Part shown: piece by piece, positions 26,309-34,744 of the stretch | Layout of the letters: every line of letters starts with the position of its first letter | Numbering within the stretch: position 1 is the stretch's first letter | Assembly: GCF_017052585.1 (NCBI RefSeq) | Contig: NZ_JAFFHZ010000001.1 | Location: 558,001 to 622,000 of the forward strand | DNA length: 64,000 bases | Source: Paenibacillus apiarius | GTDB lineage: Bacteria; Bacillota; Bacilli; Paenibacillales; Paenibacillaceae | Direction: 5' to 3' | Made by a program: the position numbers and the translations under genes | The notes under the pieces: generated by a model | Databases searched by the model: none | What the model saw: the letters and a program-made list of their open reading frames with translations, nothing else | What the model was told of the DNA's origin: nothing

Positions 26309-26362
26309 CAAAAAAATCGCCGCTCTCATCCGGCCTTATTGGCCGGGAGATTGGCGATTTGT
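26309..26362 (-). terminator. Terminator of the pyrD-independent sas/DUF309 unit
   Basis: AAATCGCC / GGCGATTT outer stem with an inner CCGGCC/GGCCGG, followed on the minus strand by T7. Confidence 0.8.
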
Positions 26363-26377
26363 GTTCCATTCATCATC

Positions 26378-26800
26378 CTACTCGGTCGGAAGAACCGCGG
26401 CAGCGACTTCCTGCTGCAATCGTTCGTCCACAATGTCTATCGTAATGCCGCTGAACGGCGGAAGCACCGGTGATCGCCGCAGCAATGCCAGCGTCTCCCC
26501 CGCGTCAAGACGAAGCTTCTCCAGATGAATGCCCATTATGTATTCAGGGTATAAGTTCAGCTTGTCTAGGGCTGCTTCGAGCAGCTTGATGGCTCCTCGA
26601 TGATTGCCGTTCTGAAAATGATACAGCCCTACGGCGACCTGCAGAAGTCCCTGCAGCAACGGCTTGCGCCCTTCCTCCAGCCACAGCTCCTCCATAACGT
26701 CATGACAAGCGTAATAGTCCCGCTCCTCATTGAACAGCTTGATAAACTGGACATACAAGCAGTCATACGCAAGTGACGGCTTATCCGCCATTTCGCTCAT
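26378..26800 (-). CDS. DUF309-containing protein
   Basis: 140 residues, all helical. It matches DUF309, with FNEERDYYACHDVMEELW (the conserved H-D-x-x-E-x-x-W motif) and LLQGLLQVAVGLYHFQNGN. The His/Asp/Glu set could bind metal, but the family has no proven function. The start at 26800 overlaps the alarmone synthetase stop by four bases (ATGA) with GGAGA upstream; the longer frame runs into that gene and is rejected. This tight coupling suggests the two proteins are made together, possibly with related roles. Confidence 0.8.
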   Translation of the reverse strand: MSEMADKPSLAYDCLYVQFIKLFNEERDYYACHDVMEELWLEEGRKPLLQGLLQVAVGLYHFQNGNHRGAIKLLEAALDKLNLYPEYIMGIHLEKLRLDAGETLALLRRSPVLPPFSGITIDIVDERLQQEVAAAVLPTE

Positions 26801-27606
26801 ACAATCGGATCTCCGTTTTTCTTCGCTCGTTGCATTTCCGCGATAATATCCTCTTCCAGCCGCTTGAGCTCGGCTAGATCGTCCCGCTCCCACACCTCAT
26901 TGAAGCGATTTTGGAATTGGATGGCTTCGGAAATGTGATGATAGAAATACAGCTCTTGTATAAATGCCAAGCAGTTATGCACGATTTTGGACTTGTCTTC
27001 GAAGCTGCTCTGCGCCACCAGTATTTCCTGTCTGATGCTGGACATTTCATTATCGAGAACGAATGCCGCTTCGGCTGCCGTCTTTAACCGCTCGCGCACA
27101 TCTTCCGGCAGGCTGTCCTTGTATTTATAATTAAGCGAATGCTCTATTGTCGCCCAGAAGTTCATGGCCAGCGTGCGAATCTGAATTTCGGCCAGCACGA
27201 CCTTTTGGCCGAGAGCCGTCTGCACGGGATATTCCACAATCATATGAAAGCTGCGGTACCCGCTTTCCTTATAATTCGTAATATAATCCTTTTCATAAAG
27301 AACGTTCATATCTTTGCGGTGGCGGATAAACTCGGCCACTCGACGAATATCATCAACGAATTGACACATAATTCGTATGCCCGCAATATCCTCAATTCCC
27401 CGCTCCAAGTCTTCCAGCGAAACGTTTAACCGCTTCGCCTTGTCAAGGATGCTGGAAATACGTTTGATGCGTCCAGTCACAAATTCAATTGGTGAGTACT
27501 CCTCACGTTTTTTCAATTCAGAGCGCATCGTCTTGAATTTGACCTTAAGTTCTTCGACGGCCTGTTCATAAGGCAGCAAAAATTTTCCCCAATCTCTTCC
27601 GTCCAT
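26797..27606 (-). CDS. Small alarmone (p)ppGpp synthetase, RelQ/SasB type
   Basis: A 269-residue single-domain RelA/SpoT synthetase without hydrolase, TGS or ACT domains. The GTP/ATP site region shows FVTGRIKRISSILDKAKR, DIAGIRIMCQFVDD and YKESGYRSFHMIVEYP, then VLAEIQIRTLAMNFWATIEHSLNYK, all typical of the RelQ/YjbM group. It transfers pyrophosphate from ATP to GDP or GTP to make the stringent alarmone. The start ATG at 27606 follows AGGAGG by seven bases. The ~50 residues after the catalytic fold are helical, as needed for the RelQ tetramer. Co-translated with DUF309. Confidence 0.9.
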   Translation of the reverse strand: MDGRDWGKFLLPYEQAVEELKVKFKTMRSELKKREEYSPIEFVTGRIKRISSILDKAKRLNVSLEDLERGIEDIAGIRIMCQFVDDIRRVAEFIRHRKDMNVLYEKDYITNYKESGYRSFHMIVEYPVQTALGQKVVLAEIQIRTLAMNFWATIEHSLNYKYKDSLPEDVRERLKTAAEAAFVLDNEMSSIRQEILVAQSSFEDKSKIVHNCLAFIQELYFYHHISEAIQFQNRFNEVWERDDLAELKRLEEDIIAEMQRAKKNGDPIV

Positions 27607-27717
27607 GCGAACGCCTCCTGTCCAATCCACCCGTTACTTTATGTTATAATGCATGGTCAAAAAGACAACCTCAAATCGTTGTTGTCCATGATTCGCTTGC
27701 TGGAGCCTATGCCCCGT

Positions 27718-28812
27718 TCAACGGTGATTCGCCCCGACAGCCTCGGAAATATGTCTGAACCCGTCCTGAGCCAGCAGCCGCTTCAGCCCGGATGCCAATT
27801 CACGGTTGATGCCCGGTCCGCGATAGATAAGCCCTGTATATATTTCCACGAGACTAGCCCCGGCCCGAATTTTCCGGTAAACATCCTCAGCGGTGAAGAC
27901 CCCGCCAGATCCGATAATCGGTATCGTTCCGTTCGTCATCTGATACACTTGCGAAATCACTTCGGTTGACCGTTCCGTCAGCGGCTTGCCGCTTAAGCCC
28001 CCGTTCTCCAATCGGTGCACATGGGAAGCCCCCATGCGCGACAATGTCGTATTGGTAGCAATAATACCCGATACGCCGCTATTCACGATCGTCTCGGTCA
28101 TATGCTCCAGCTCGCTGTCGGACACATCCGGTGCTATTTTGACGAGGACGGCCTTGCCGGTGCCCCGTGCCGAATTCTGCTCGTTCATTTCTGTCACAAC
28201 CGCCTGCAACAGCGCTTTTAGCTCGTCTCCATGCTGCAAATTACGCAGATCCGGGGTATTCGGGGAACTGATGTTCACGACGAATAAATCCGCAACGTCA
28301 TATAAAGCCCGGATACACTTCAAATAATCTTCATGCGCCTCCTCATTCGGAGTCACTTTATTTTTACCGATATTCACCCATATCGGAATCGGTCTTGACG
28401 TCAAGGAAGAGAGGCGCGCGCACATCGCGTCCGCTCCTTCGTTATTGAAGCCCATGCGATTAATGAGCGCTTCATCCGGGGGCAGACGGAACATGCGCGG
28501 CTTGTCGTTGCCCGGCTGCCCTTGCGGCGTCACCGTTCCTACCTCCATGAAACCGAAGCCGATGTTGGAAAATCCGCGCACGGCTTCCGCGTTCTTATCG
28601 AGTCCGGCCGCAAGCCCGATCGGGCTGTCGAAGTTCAAGCCGAACAAGGAACTCTGTAAGGCAGGGTCCGGTTTAACACCATACATTCCCCGCATCAAGG
28701 CAAGTCCTCCCGGCACTTTAGCCGCTTTTGACATTCCTCCGATAACAAGATGGTGCGCTTGTTCAGGATCCATTTTGAAAAATATCGGTTTAGCAATAGT
28801 GCGATACAGCAA
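27718..28812 (-). CDS. pyrD: Dihydroorotate dehydrogenase (quinone), class 2
   Basis: 364 residues from a TTG start. GGAG lies seven bases before this TTG, and the resulting N-terminus LYRTIAKPIFFKMDPEQAHH is the class 2 membrane-association helix; the longest frame adds 56 unrelated residues with no ribosome site. The TIM barrel shows GLAAGLDKNAEAV, NRMGFNNEG, FVVNISSPNTP with the catalytic Ser base region, and IPIIGSGGVF with GLIYRGPG for FMN. It oxidises dihydroorotate and reduces menaquinone in pyrimidine synthesis. It stands apart from a pyr operon, as is usual for class 2 enzymes. Confidence 0.93.
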   Translation of the reverse strand: MLYRTIAKPIFFKMDPEQAHHLVIGGMSKAAKVPGGLALMRGMYGVKPDPALQSSLFGLNFDSPIGLAAGLDKNAEAVRGFSNIGFGFMEVGTVTPQGQPGNDKPRMFRLPPDEALINRMGFNNEGADAMCARLSSLTSRPIPIWVNIGKNKVTPNEEAHEDYLKCIRALYDVADLFVVNISSPNTPDLRNLQHGDELKALLQAVVTEMNEQNSARGTGKAVLVKIAPDVSDSELEHMTETIVNSGVSGIIATNTTLSRMGASHVHRLENGGLSGKPLTERSTEVISQVYQMTNGTIPIIGSGGVFTAEDVYRKIRAGASLVEIYTGLIYRGPGINRELASGLKRLLAQDGFRHISEAVGANHR

Positions 28813-29085
28813 AGGTTCCACTCCGTTCATTATGCCAACATTCAAGCCAAGGTACTGACAGCATGCGTGAAGATACCGTACCGCAGAAGATGCGCCTCTC
28901 ATTTTTCCCACATGATGGCATACGTATGCATCGCTTCTAACAGCATTAGGCTCTATGAAATAGTTTAAAGCTTTCTTCATGAAAAGAAAAGTGTGTATTG
29001 TCCCTAAGACATGTCTGGTCTTTTGCCCAGAAACCGATTACAATACATCTATAGATAGAGTTACTACGAAGAAAGGTGATGGCCG

Positions 29086-29223
29086 ATGGCAACGAAACGA
29101 AAACCTCCAACAATACCGACCAAAGCAAATGAATCAATAAACAAGAATGCTCTGTATTGGGTCGGGGGCGTTCTGGTGCTTATTGTCATTATCGTCTCCA
29201 TTTTACTTGTTATGAATGGATAA
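29086..29223 (+). CDS. Small single-pass membrane protein, 45 aa
   Basis: A short gene with a good ribosome site (GAAAGGTGAT) and ATG at 29086. The product has a basic, Pro-rich N-terminus (MATKRKPPTIPTKANES), then one ~20-residue hydrophobic segment (about 24-43) rich in Val and Ile, ending MNG. The N-terminal basic part would stay inside by the positive-inside rule. It is divergent from pyrD and followed by a strong terminator. Function unknown; a tail-anchored regulator or spore/membrane peptide is possible. Confidence 0.7.
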   Translation: MATKRKPPTIPTKANESINKNALYWVGGVLVLIVIIVSILLVMNG

Positions 29224-29238
29224 TTTCATATGCGAATG

Positions 29239-29283
29239 AAAAAAGAGCCAGGTTCCAAGCTTCCTTGCGAACCCGGCTCTTTC
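29239..29283. terminator. Bidirectional terminator
   Basis: AAAGAGCC.GGTTC / GAACC.GGCTCTTT stem. The minus strand ends in T6 (for the L,D-transpeptidase gene); the plus strand also stops the small membrane protein gene. Confidence 0.85.
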
Positions 29284-29295
29284 ACATCTTATCGC

Positions 29296-30738
29296 TTAGT
29301 CCAACCAACGGTAAATCTTCTTCGGATTGTCCTGCTTCGGAGTTAAATCCAAGCGGTAGCGCTTCTCTTTATCCGGCACGATTGGCTGCTCCGGGAGCAG
29401 TTCCTTGCCGATGCTGACCTCTGTTCCAATAGGAACCATATCGAACAGTTCCTCGACATCTTCACGCAGCATGCGGATGCATCCCAGCGATCTGTCCCGG
29501 CCGATGCTGTCTGGTTCATTCGTGCCGTGTATGGCATATAACGAGTCGGATAACGTCATGCCGCGGCTGCCGAAGTCACCGGTAGAAGAACCATTCGGAT
29601 CCACTACCTTCTCTGTAATCTGGAATTGTCCTTCTGGAGTACGCTTTCCTCCAAGTCCAACTTTATAATTACGAACGATAATATTTCCGCTCACGACCGC
29701 CAATCGGTGGCGCTTCTTATCCACCACGATGCGCAATGGCTCCCGGAAAGGATCCGTTTGCTCGCTCCATACACGCTTCAACGCGCGTTCCTTTGCTGTT
29801 TTCGGCTCCGGCCTTTTCCCCTGCAAGCCGTCCTTGTATCGCATATATACATTGCCGTATGCCCTTGCAACGTCCGTTGACGTGCCTGACACTACATTGG
29901 AGGGGTAGCCTTTGGCAAGCTGCCTCCATTCCTTGGGAGCGGTTCCGTGACGGCGCACCATAGCGGTCAACGCCGACTTGGCCACTAACCGATGTTCGCT
30001 CTCTTGTATCCAACCGCTTACAAATGCGCTTGCCCGCTCCCGCTCATCGCCACAATCGCACTTGGGATCCCGCAGCGGCGTGACCATAATGTGATTCATA
30101 TCCTCACTCGATTCGGCCTGAAGAATCGCTTGAAGCGAATGCGACCACAACCACCATGAATGATCGGTTGGGATGTTCACAAGGTATTTCTTCCACTCCC
30201 CATCTATGGGAGTTCCGATTACCCGTTTTACCGCAGCGGCATAGGCGCCTTCATCCGATTCCGGAACCAAAAAAGCCTGCTCTGCCGCTTTGGATTCACC
30301 GTTGGTTAATGCGGCCGTCTTGGATTTCCCGGCACGCTTGTCTGGGAGGTCCCGCTCTCCGGCTGACTTAATCGGCCCTGACGGTGCCGATGCTTGTCCG
30401 CCCGGTATGCCCCCTAACATGATGAAAAACAAGAGCAAAAACAACATCAGGCGCACCAGACTGCGGCGCGAACGGCGGAGTTTCTCCTCTTCTTCACGCT
30501 TTTTGACCCATTCCTCGACAGCCTCGGAAGGGAGCGGCACATTTTCGAATGCTTTGTAAATTTCTCCTGCTTGATTGAAGCAGTAGTTGGCTTTGCCTTG
30601 CTCACCGGAGCGCTCGTACTGTTTGCCCAACAAGTACCACGCCATACGGTTATCCGGATGCGCCTCGATATACTGTTTCATATAGGCTTGGTCTTTCTCG
30701 GACCATTGCGGATGCTTCACGTCTGATTCCGGCGGCAC
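29296..30738 (-). CDS. Membrane-anchored L,D-transpeptidase (YkuD) with cytoplasmic TPR-like N-terminus
   Basis: 480 residues from a GTG start; AAGGAGGGG lies six bases before it, and the longer ATG frames overlap the upstream gene and lack a site. Order: a TPR-like segment (about 10-55, HPDNRMAWYLLGKQYERSGE), a Lys/Arg/Glu-rich stretch, one membrane span (about 95-115), an extracytoplasmic region with a CDC motif, then a C-terminal YkuD catalytic domain (about 345-460) with His404 and Cys420 in the HGTNxxxSIGRDRSLGCIRM pattern. YkuD enzymes form 3-3 peptidoglycan cross-links or attach proteins. Last gene of the FecR/NHL unit, 31 bases after the NHL gene. Confidence 0.87.
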   Translation of the reverse strand: MPPESDVKHPQWSEKDQAYMKQYIEAHPDNRMAWYLLGKQYERSGEQGKANYCFNQAGEIYKAFENVPLPSEAVEEWVKKREEEEKLRRSRRSLVRLMLFLLLFFIMLGGIPGGQASAPSGPIKSAGERDLPDKRAGKSKTAALTNGESKAAEQAFLVPESDEGAYAAAVKRVIGTPIDGEWKKYLVNIPTDHSWWLWSHSLQAILQAESSEDMNHIMVTPLRDPKCDCGDERERASAFVSGWIQESEHRLVAKSALTAMVRRHGTAPKEWRQLAKGYPSNVVSGTSTDVARAYGNVYMRYKDGLQGKRPEPKTAKERALKRVWSEQTDPFREPLRIVVDKKRHRLAVVSGNIIVRNYKVGLGGKRTPEGQFQITEKVVDPNGSSTGDFGSRGMTLSDSLYAIHGTNEPDSIGRDRSLGCIRMLREDVEELFDMVPIGTEVSIGKELLPEQPIVPDKEKRYRLDLTPKQDNPKKIYRWLD

Positions 30739-30769
30739 TTCGCTCCCCTCCTTCTGCAGCCTGCTTGCG

Positions 30770-32533
30770 CTAACGGCGCGGCGGCAATTGGGATCCGGTT
30801 GCTTCATAGCGTAAATAAATCCGATCCCGAATAACAACCGCTCGCGCTTGATTTATCCATTGAACATGAAATCCGAACTGTTCAGCTACGAACCGCAAGG
30901 GAACGACGACATGTCCGTCATGAACGAACGGGGCCTCCTGGAGTTGCAATTCCGATACCGTTCCGTGTTCCCGCTTCACTGCCTGCTTGCTCCCTGCTTG
31001 CATCTCGAATTCGATCGCTCCGAACGACACGCGAAGCTGGCCGCCGGCGGACCATTCCGTCTTGTAACCAAGCGTATCCGCCGCCACGCGCAATGGCACA
31101 TACGCGCGGCCGCTCTTAAGGACGGGGGCTGCATCTGCCTTCACTAACCTCCGATTATAGACAAGCTGAATCTCTCTGTCCGTTGCGCCGAGCTCGCTGT
31201 CCGAAGGCATGACGCCTTGCGGGAGCTCGTAACGGCGAATAAGGCGAATCGCGTTATTGAAGGCATCGGCGACGGCAATCGTTCCGTTCGGAAGGACGGC
31301 GACAGCCGCCGGTTCGTGGAATTCGGCGAATGCGGCAATTCCATCGGCAGCCCCGCTCTGTTCCGCGTGTCCGCTCAATGTATACACATTTCCCTTATAC
31401 ACGTAACGGATCGCATGATTCCAGCGATCAGCCACGACAACGCCGCCTTCTTCCGTGAGAGCGATTCCTGCCGGACCGTTGAAGAGCGCTTCGCTCGCCT
31501 TGCCATCCCGATAACCGCCCGCCGCATATAAAGGCGCATCCGGAAAATGCTTGGTGTAGCTGGCAATCGAACTGCTCCCCGCAAGCGTTGCAACGCTCTG
31601 CTTCACTACATCAACGAGGCGGATCCGGTGATTTCCGGTATCGGCCACGATCAGCTGGCCGTCGGCATTCATAACAAGGCCGCTCGGTTCATTGAAGCGG
31701 GCCTGAGCAAGCGCCCCGTCGAGAAAATCCCCTGCAGCCGCGACTGCGCCTGGCGAGTACTCAACTATTCGCTCTGAGCGGGCATTCAAGGTGGTTACAT
31801 TCCCCTTCGGATCAATGCGGCGGATTACATGATTCAGAGCATCTGCCACATACAGCGTACCGTCATTGGCTGCGGCAATAGCGCGCGGCTTATTGAAGCG
31901 TGCCGAAGTCCCCGCTCCATCCTTCCAGCCCGCCACTCCATCTCCGGCTATAGTCGTAACTTGGCCATCCCGGTCGAGCTTGCGTATGACATGATTTGCC
32001 GAATCTGCGATGTACAGGTTCCCAGCTTTGTCCTTCGCCATACCGGCGGGTTCATTGAATATCGCCTGTGCGGCGGCCCCGTCACGCAAGCTGCCCTTCG
32101 GTGTTGTCTCGCCCCCAATAGGAACTGCCGCCCCCGCAATGGTTCGGACTTGACCAGCTTCATTCAGTGTCCGCAGGCGATGGTTGCGTGTATCCGCTAT
32201 GAGAAGCGAGCCGTCTGGCTCGGCAAACAATCCGGAAGGGAAGCGGAATTGGGCCTCTCCCTTCACCCCATCCTTCCAGCCGGATGCGCCTGTTCCGGCC
32301 CAGTGAACCGTTTCGTACCACTCCGGGCCTGTTTTCCACCACTTCCAATTCACCGCTGGCGATTCAAATCGTTCCATCAATTTGTCGTCCCGCTCCGCTG
32401 CCGAATGCGAGTTCAAGTCTGCGGCAGTCCCTAGCGCAAATCCCGTGCTTTCGATACTCATACCCAGAACAGACACGGCAAGCAGTATAGCGATACTGTA
32501 CCGGCAGCGTAATTTACTGTGCTGTGGATTCAT
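30770..32533 (-). CDS. Secreted NHL beta-propeller protein with C-terminal copper-amine-oxidase-N (stalk) domain
   Basis: 587 residues. A signal peptide or anchor covers about 8-33. Five or six NHL repeats follow (about 80-430), each with a pattern like LYIADSANHVIRKLDRDGQVTTIAG or the looser LIVADTGNHRIRLVD; spacing lengthens in the middle copies. The C-terminus (about 440-580) is the Cu-amine-oxidase N-terminal-like domain found on many Paenibacillus surface proteins (GRAYVPLRVAADTLGY, GHVVVPLRFVAEQFGF). The propeller probably binds protein or glycan outside the cell, and the stalk domain may attach to the wall. The gene begins 20 bases after the FecR gene. Confidence 0.86.
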   Translation of the reverse strand: MNPQHSKLRCRYSIAILLAVSVLGMSIESTGFALGTAADLNSHSAAERDDKLMERFESPAVNWKWWKTGPEWYETVHWAGTGASGWKDGVKGEAQFRFPSGLFAEPDGSLLIADTRNHRLRTLNEAGQVRTIAGAAVPIGGETTPKGSLRDGAAAQAIFNEPAGMAKDKAGNLYIADSANHVIRKLDRDGQVTTIAGDGVAGWKDGAGTSARFNKPRAIAAANDGTLYVADALNHVIRRIDPKGNVTTLNARSERIVEYSPGAVAAAGDFLDGALAQARFNEPSGLVMNADGQLIVADTGNHRIRLVDVVKQSVATLAGSSSIASYTKHFPDAPLYAAGGYRDGKASEALFNGPAGIALTEEGGVVVADRWNHAIRYVYKGNVYTLSGHAEQSGAADGIAAFAEFHEPAAVAVLPNGTIAVADAFNNAIRLIRRYELPQGVMPSDSELGATDREIQLVYNRRLVKADAAPVLKSGRAYVPLRVAADTLGYKTEWSAGGQLRVSFGAIEFEMQAGSKQAVKREHGTVSELQLQEAPFVHDGHVVVPLRFVAEQFGFHVQWINQARAVVIRDRIYLRYEATGSQLPPRR

Positions 32534-32553
32534 CCGTGATTATCCCTCCATTG

Positions 32554-34527
32554 TTACGGATTCACCTTGATTTCAAGCGGCTTGTCCATCGTGTTTAATT
32601 CTAGCAGGCCTCCGCTGGCGTCATAGAAGCGGACCTCCGACAGCTTAAGAGTCATCGTGCCGCTGCCGCCGGCTATATAGGGCAGACTGAGGATTTGGTC
32701 ATCGCTTTCTAGCGATACCGTATCCGATGTCGTGACGATTAGCCTGTACACGAACCGGTTCCCTGCGATGGTTATCGAATCTACGCTGTTGCTCTTGTCA
32801 TAATCGTCAGGATGATGAGCGATTTCGAATTTGCTTCCCCCGTGACGATAGCGCGCTTTATTATCATTCAATTCCACAGTATCCAACGTGCCTCCGGATA
32901 CTTCCACGGCGAACTCTACAGCAACCACGTCCAACTTGGCTGTCAATCGCTTCAGCACCGTGTCGACGACCACCCTGCCGTTGGGCGCTGCGTGATCGGC
33001 AGTGCTTGCGAGTTCCAATACATGAGCTTGAGGCTGCGGTTCTGGATCTGGGTCCGGATCTGGATCCGGGTCTGGATTTGGATTCGGTTCCGGATCTGGA
33101 TCAGGCTTTGGATCCGGATTTGGAGTGATAGCTCCACTGCCTTCATTTCCCGAAGAACTGTCCGCTCGCGAAGATTCCGATTGGCATACCGCATTTTCAA
33201 ATGCATTTTCGCATATTTCCAATCGGGCTTGCTTCAAGTCGTTTTCAAACCGTTTCCGCTCCGTCGGGCTTAGGGTATCAGCATATTGCCGCTCTATTGC
33301 TTCCTGAACGCGGCGCTCCATTGCCTGCTGTTCGACCGCAGTCTGACTCGCGGCATCGGCATCATGAGGAACCGTTGTCTGTTTTTCCCGCACCCACTTC
33401 TCCAGACGCTCCATAACCCATTGCTGGTGCTGCCGCTCGTGTTCATTGAGCCGGAGAGCCGCCTCCTGCCAAGGAATCCGGCTTGTATTTGCTTCCTGCC
33501 GCGTCAGCAAGCCAGAATCTACTGCTGCATGCACGAGTGCAGCTAAGTATATCTTCATGTTGTGTGCGACGCGGGATTCAAAGCTCTGGCCGTTCTCATC
33601 AGCTTGATCGTGCAGCCTCTCGCCGGCTAATCGGCTGAACGATTTCAATATTTCACACGATTCTTTCACCGAACCGGAGTAATCCGCGGCACATCCAGCT
33701 TCTTGCCAAGCCTGTACATATTGTTCGTTCTCCTTCGCTGCTTCCGCATAACCGGCAATCATGGCTCGAAGAACGCCCGGATCAAGATTGGCAAGCAGCG
33801 CTTGGATATCGGTATACCCGTAGAGAGCCTCGATGTTGCGTCCTCCTGCTGGAAGGAACGTTGCGCTTTGTGATGGGTAGACATAGTGATGCTCTAACGT
33901 AACGAGCGAAGGTTCACTCTTTCCATCCTTCTGCGCCCGATTCTCTAGATTATTCACGGCCGCCGCCTGACGATTATTCCCGCCCAATTCGGTTGGAGCC
34001 ACGTATTCCGCTTGAACGACACCTGCTGCCACATTCAGCTGCGTCCAGCCGAACCGGGGATGCACATAAACGCCGAATTGCGTTCCACGCACGGCCATAA
34101 CGGCAGTTGGCGTCTCTAACTCGAAGCGATCATCCGCTCCCGTTATCGATTTCACCTTAGCGAATACCGACCCGGCCAACACGCCGATTCGTGTCTTCAC
34201 CCCATCCTTATCATTAAGCTCCGTGAAGCTGACATCGGCGTCAGCGCCAATGGTCAGCTCATCCTCCTCGCCATTGCCTGCCAACTGCAGCACGACACGC
34301 GATTTCGGTCCGGTTTCAATGCGATCCCCTTGATTGATGCTCATTTTTTTAAATACTTGAAGCGGCTTTACCCCGCCTGACTTCGTGACGGTTACGCTCC
34401 CTTTCCACTCTTTCACCAACGCAACCCGTACCGCTTTGTCCGCAGCTTTCGCCACACCGGGACCGATGAAGGTGACAAATAAGAAGACGAACGCCAGACT
34501 ACACGCTGCAATTCGTTTCACTTTCAT
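32554..34527 (-). CDS. Secreted FecR-domain protein with Pro-Asp linker and cohesin-like C-terminus
   Basis: 657 residues. A signal peptide ends at VAKA|AD (about 29). A FecR-type beta domain follows (about 40-165) with GDRIETGPKSRVVLQLAG and METPTAVMAVRGTQFGV-like features, here ELETPTAVMAVRGTQF. The helical middle (about 215-465) has many Gln/Glu-rich heptad-like stretches. A (Pro-Asp/Glu/Asn)n linker (about 468-498) leads to a ~150-residue cohesin-like beta domain. In Gram-negatives FecR relays outer-membrane signals; this secreted form is a different use of the domain. Ribosome site AAAGGAGAGGAGG. It lies downstream of a CHASE2 cyclase gene. Confidence 0.84.
   Translation of the reverse strand: MKVKRIAACSLAFVFLFVTFIGPGVAKAADKAVRVALVKEWKGSVTVTKSGGVKPLQVFKKMSINQGDRIETGPKSRVVLQLAGNGEEDELTIGADADVSFTELNDKDGVKTRIGVLAGSVFAKVKSITGADDRFELETPTAVMAVRGTQFGVYVHPRFGWTQLNVAAGVVQAEYVAPTELGGNNRQAAAVNNLENRAQKDGKSEPSLVTLEHHYVYPSQSATFLPAGGRNIEALYGYTDIQALLANLDPGVLRAMIAGYAEAAKENEQYVQAWQEAGCAADYSGSVKESCEILKSFSRLAGERLHDQADENGQSFESRVAHNMKIYLAALVHAAVDSGLLTRQEANTSRIPWQEAALRLNEHERQHQQWVMERLEKWVREKQTTVPHDADAASQTAVEQQAMERRVQEAIERQYADTLSPTERKRFENDLKQARLEICENAFENAVCQSESSRADSSSGNEGSGAITPNPDPKPDPDPEPNPNPDPDPDPDPDPEPQPQAHVLELASTADHAAPNGRVVVDTVLKRLTAKLDVVAVEFAVEVSGGTLDTVELNDNKARYRHGGSKFEIAHHPDDYDKSNSVDSITIAGNRFVYRLIVTTSDTVSLESDDQILSLPYIAGGSGTMTLKLSEVRFYDASGGLLELNTMDKPLEIKVNP
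33034..33123 (-). repeat. Six-base tandem repeat coding the Pro-Asp linker
   Basis: Imperfect GGATCC/GGATCT/GGGTCT hexamers repeat over ~90 bases inside the FecR gene. The repeats keep frame, so copy number could vary without loss of the protein. Confidence 0.75.
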
Positions 34528-34744
34528 CCTCCTCTCCTTTACATATCGGACATTTTGAACAACTTTGTCAGATTTGTGTTCTTCATTTCATGAAAATGTA
34601 AAAAATAATTCCGTTATTCTCTATATCCTTATATCAAAATCTTGATATCAAAATAGAAAAATTTCCATTTATGATATTTTTATGGATCGTAGTCATGATC
34701 TTCCAAAACAATCATTTTCTACCCGTCCGCCAGGCAACATCGAC
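34528..34744 (-). promoter_or_regulatory. Leader/promoter region of the FecR-NHL-LDT unit
   Basis: AT-rich DNA. On the minus strand the palindrome TTGATATCAA is followed by a second TTTTGATAT, giving two near-copies 14 bases apart. TGATATAAGG there fits an extended -10 (TG-N-TATAAG). A poor -35 suggests activation. Placement is plausible but unproven. Confidence 0.35.

Noticed and set aside
29296..30807. Earlier ATG start for the L,D-transpeptidase gene (30807)
   Set aside because: It overlaps the NHL gene by 38 bases and has no ribosome site; the GTG at 30738 has an excellent one.
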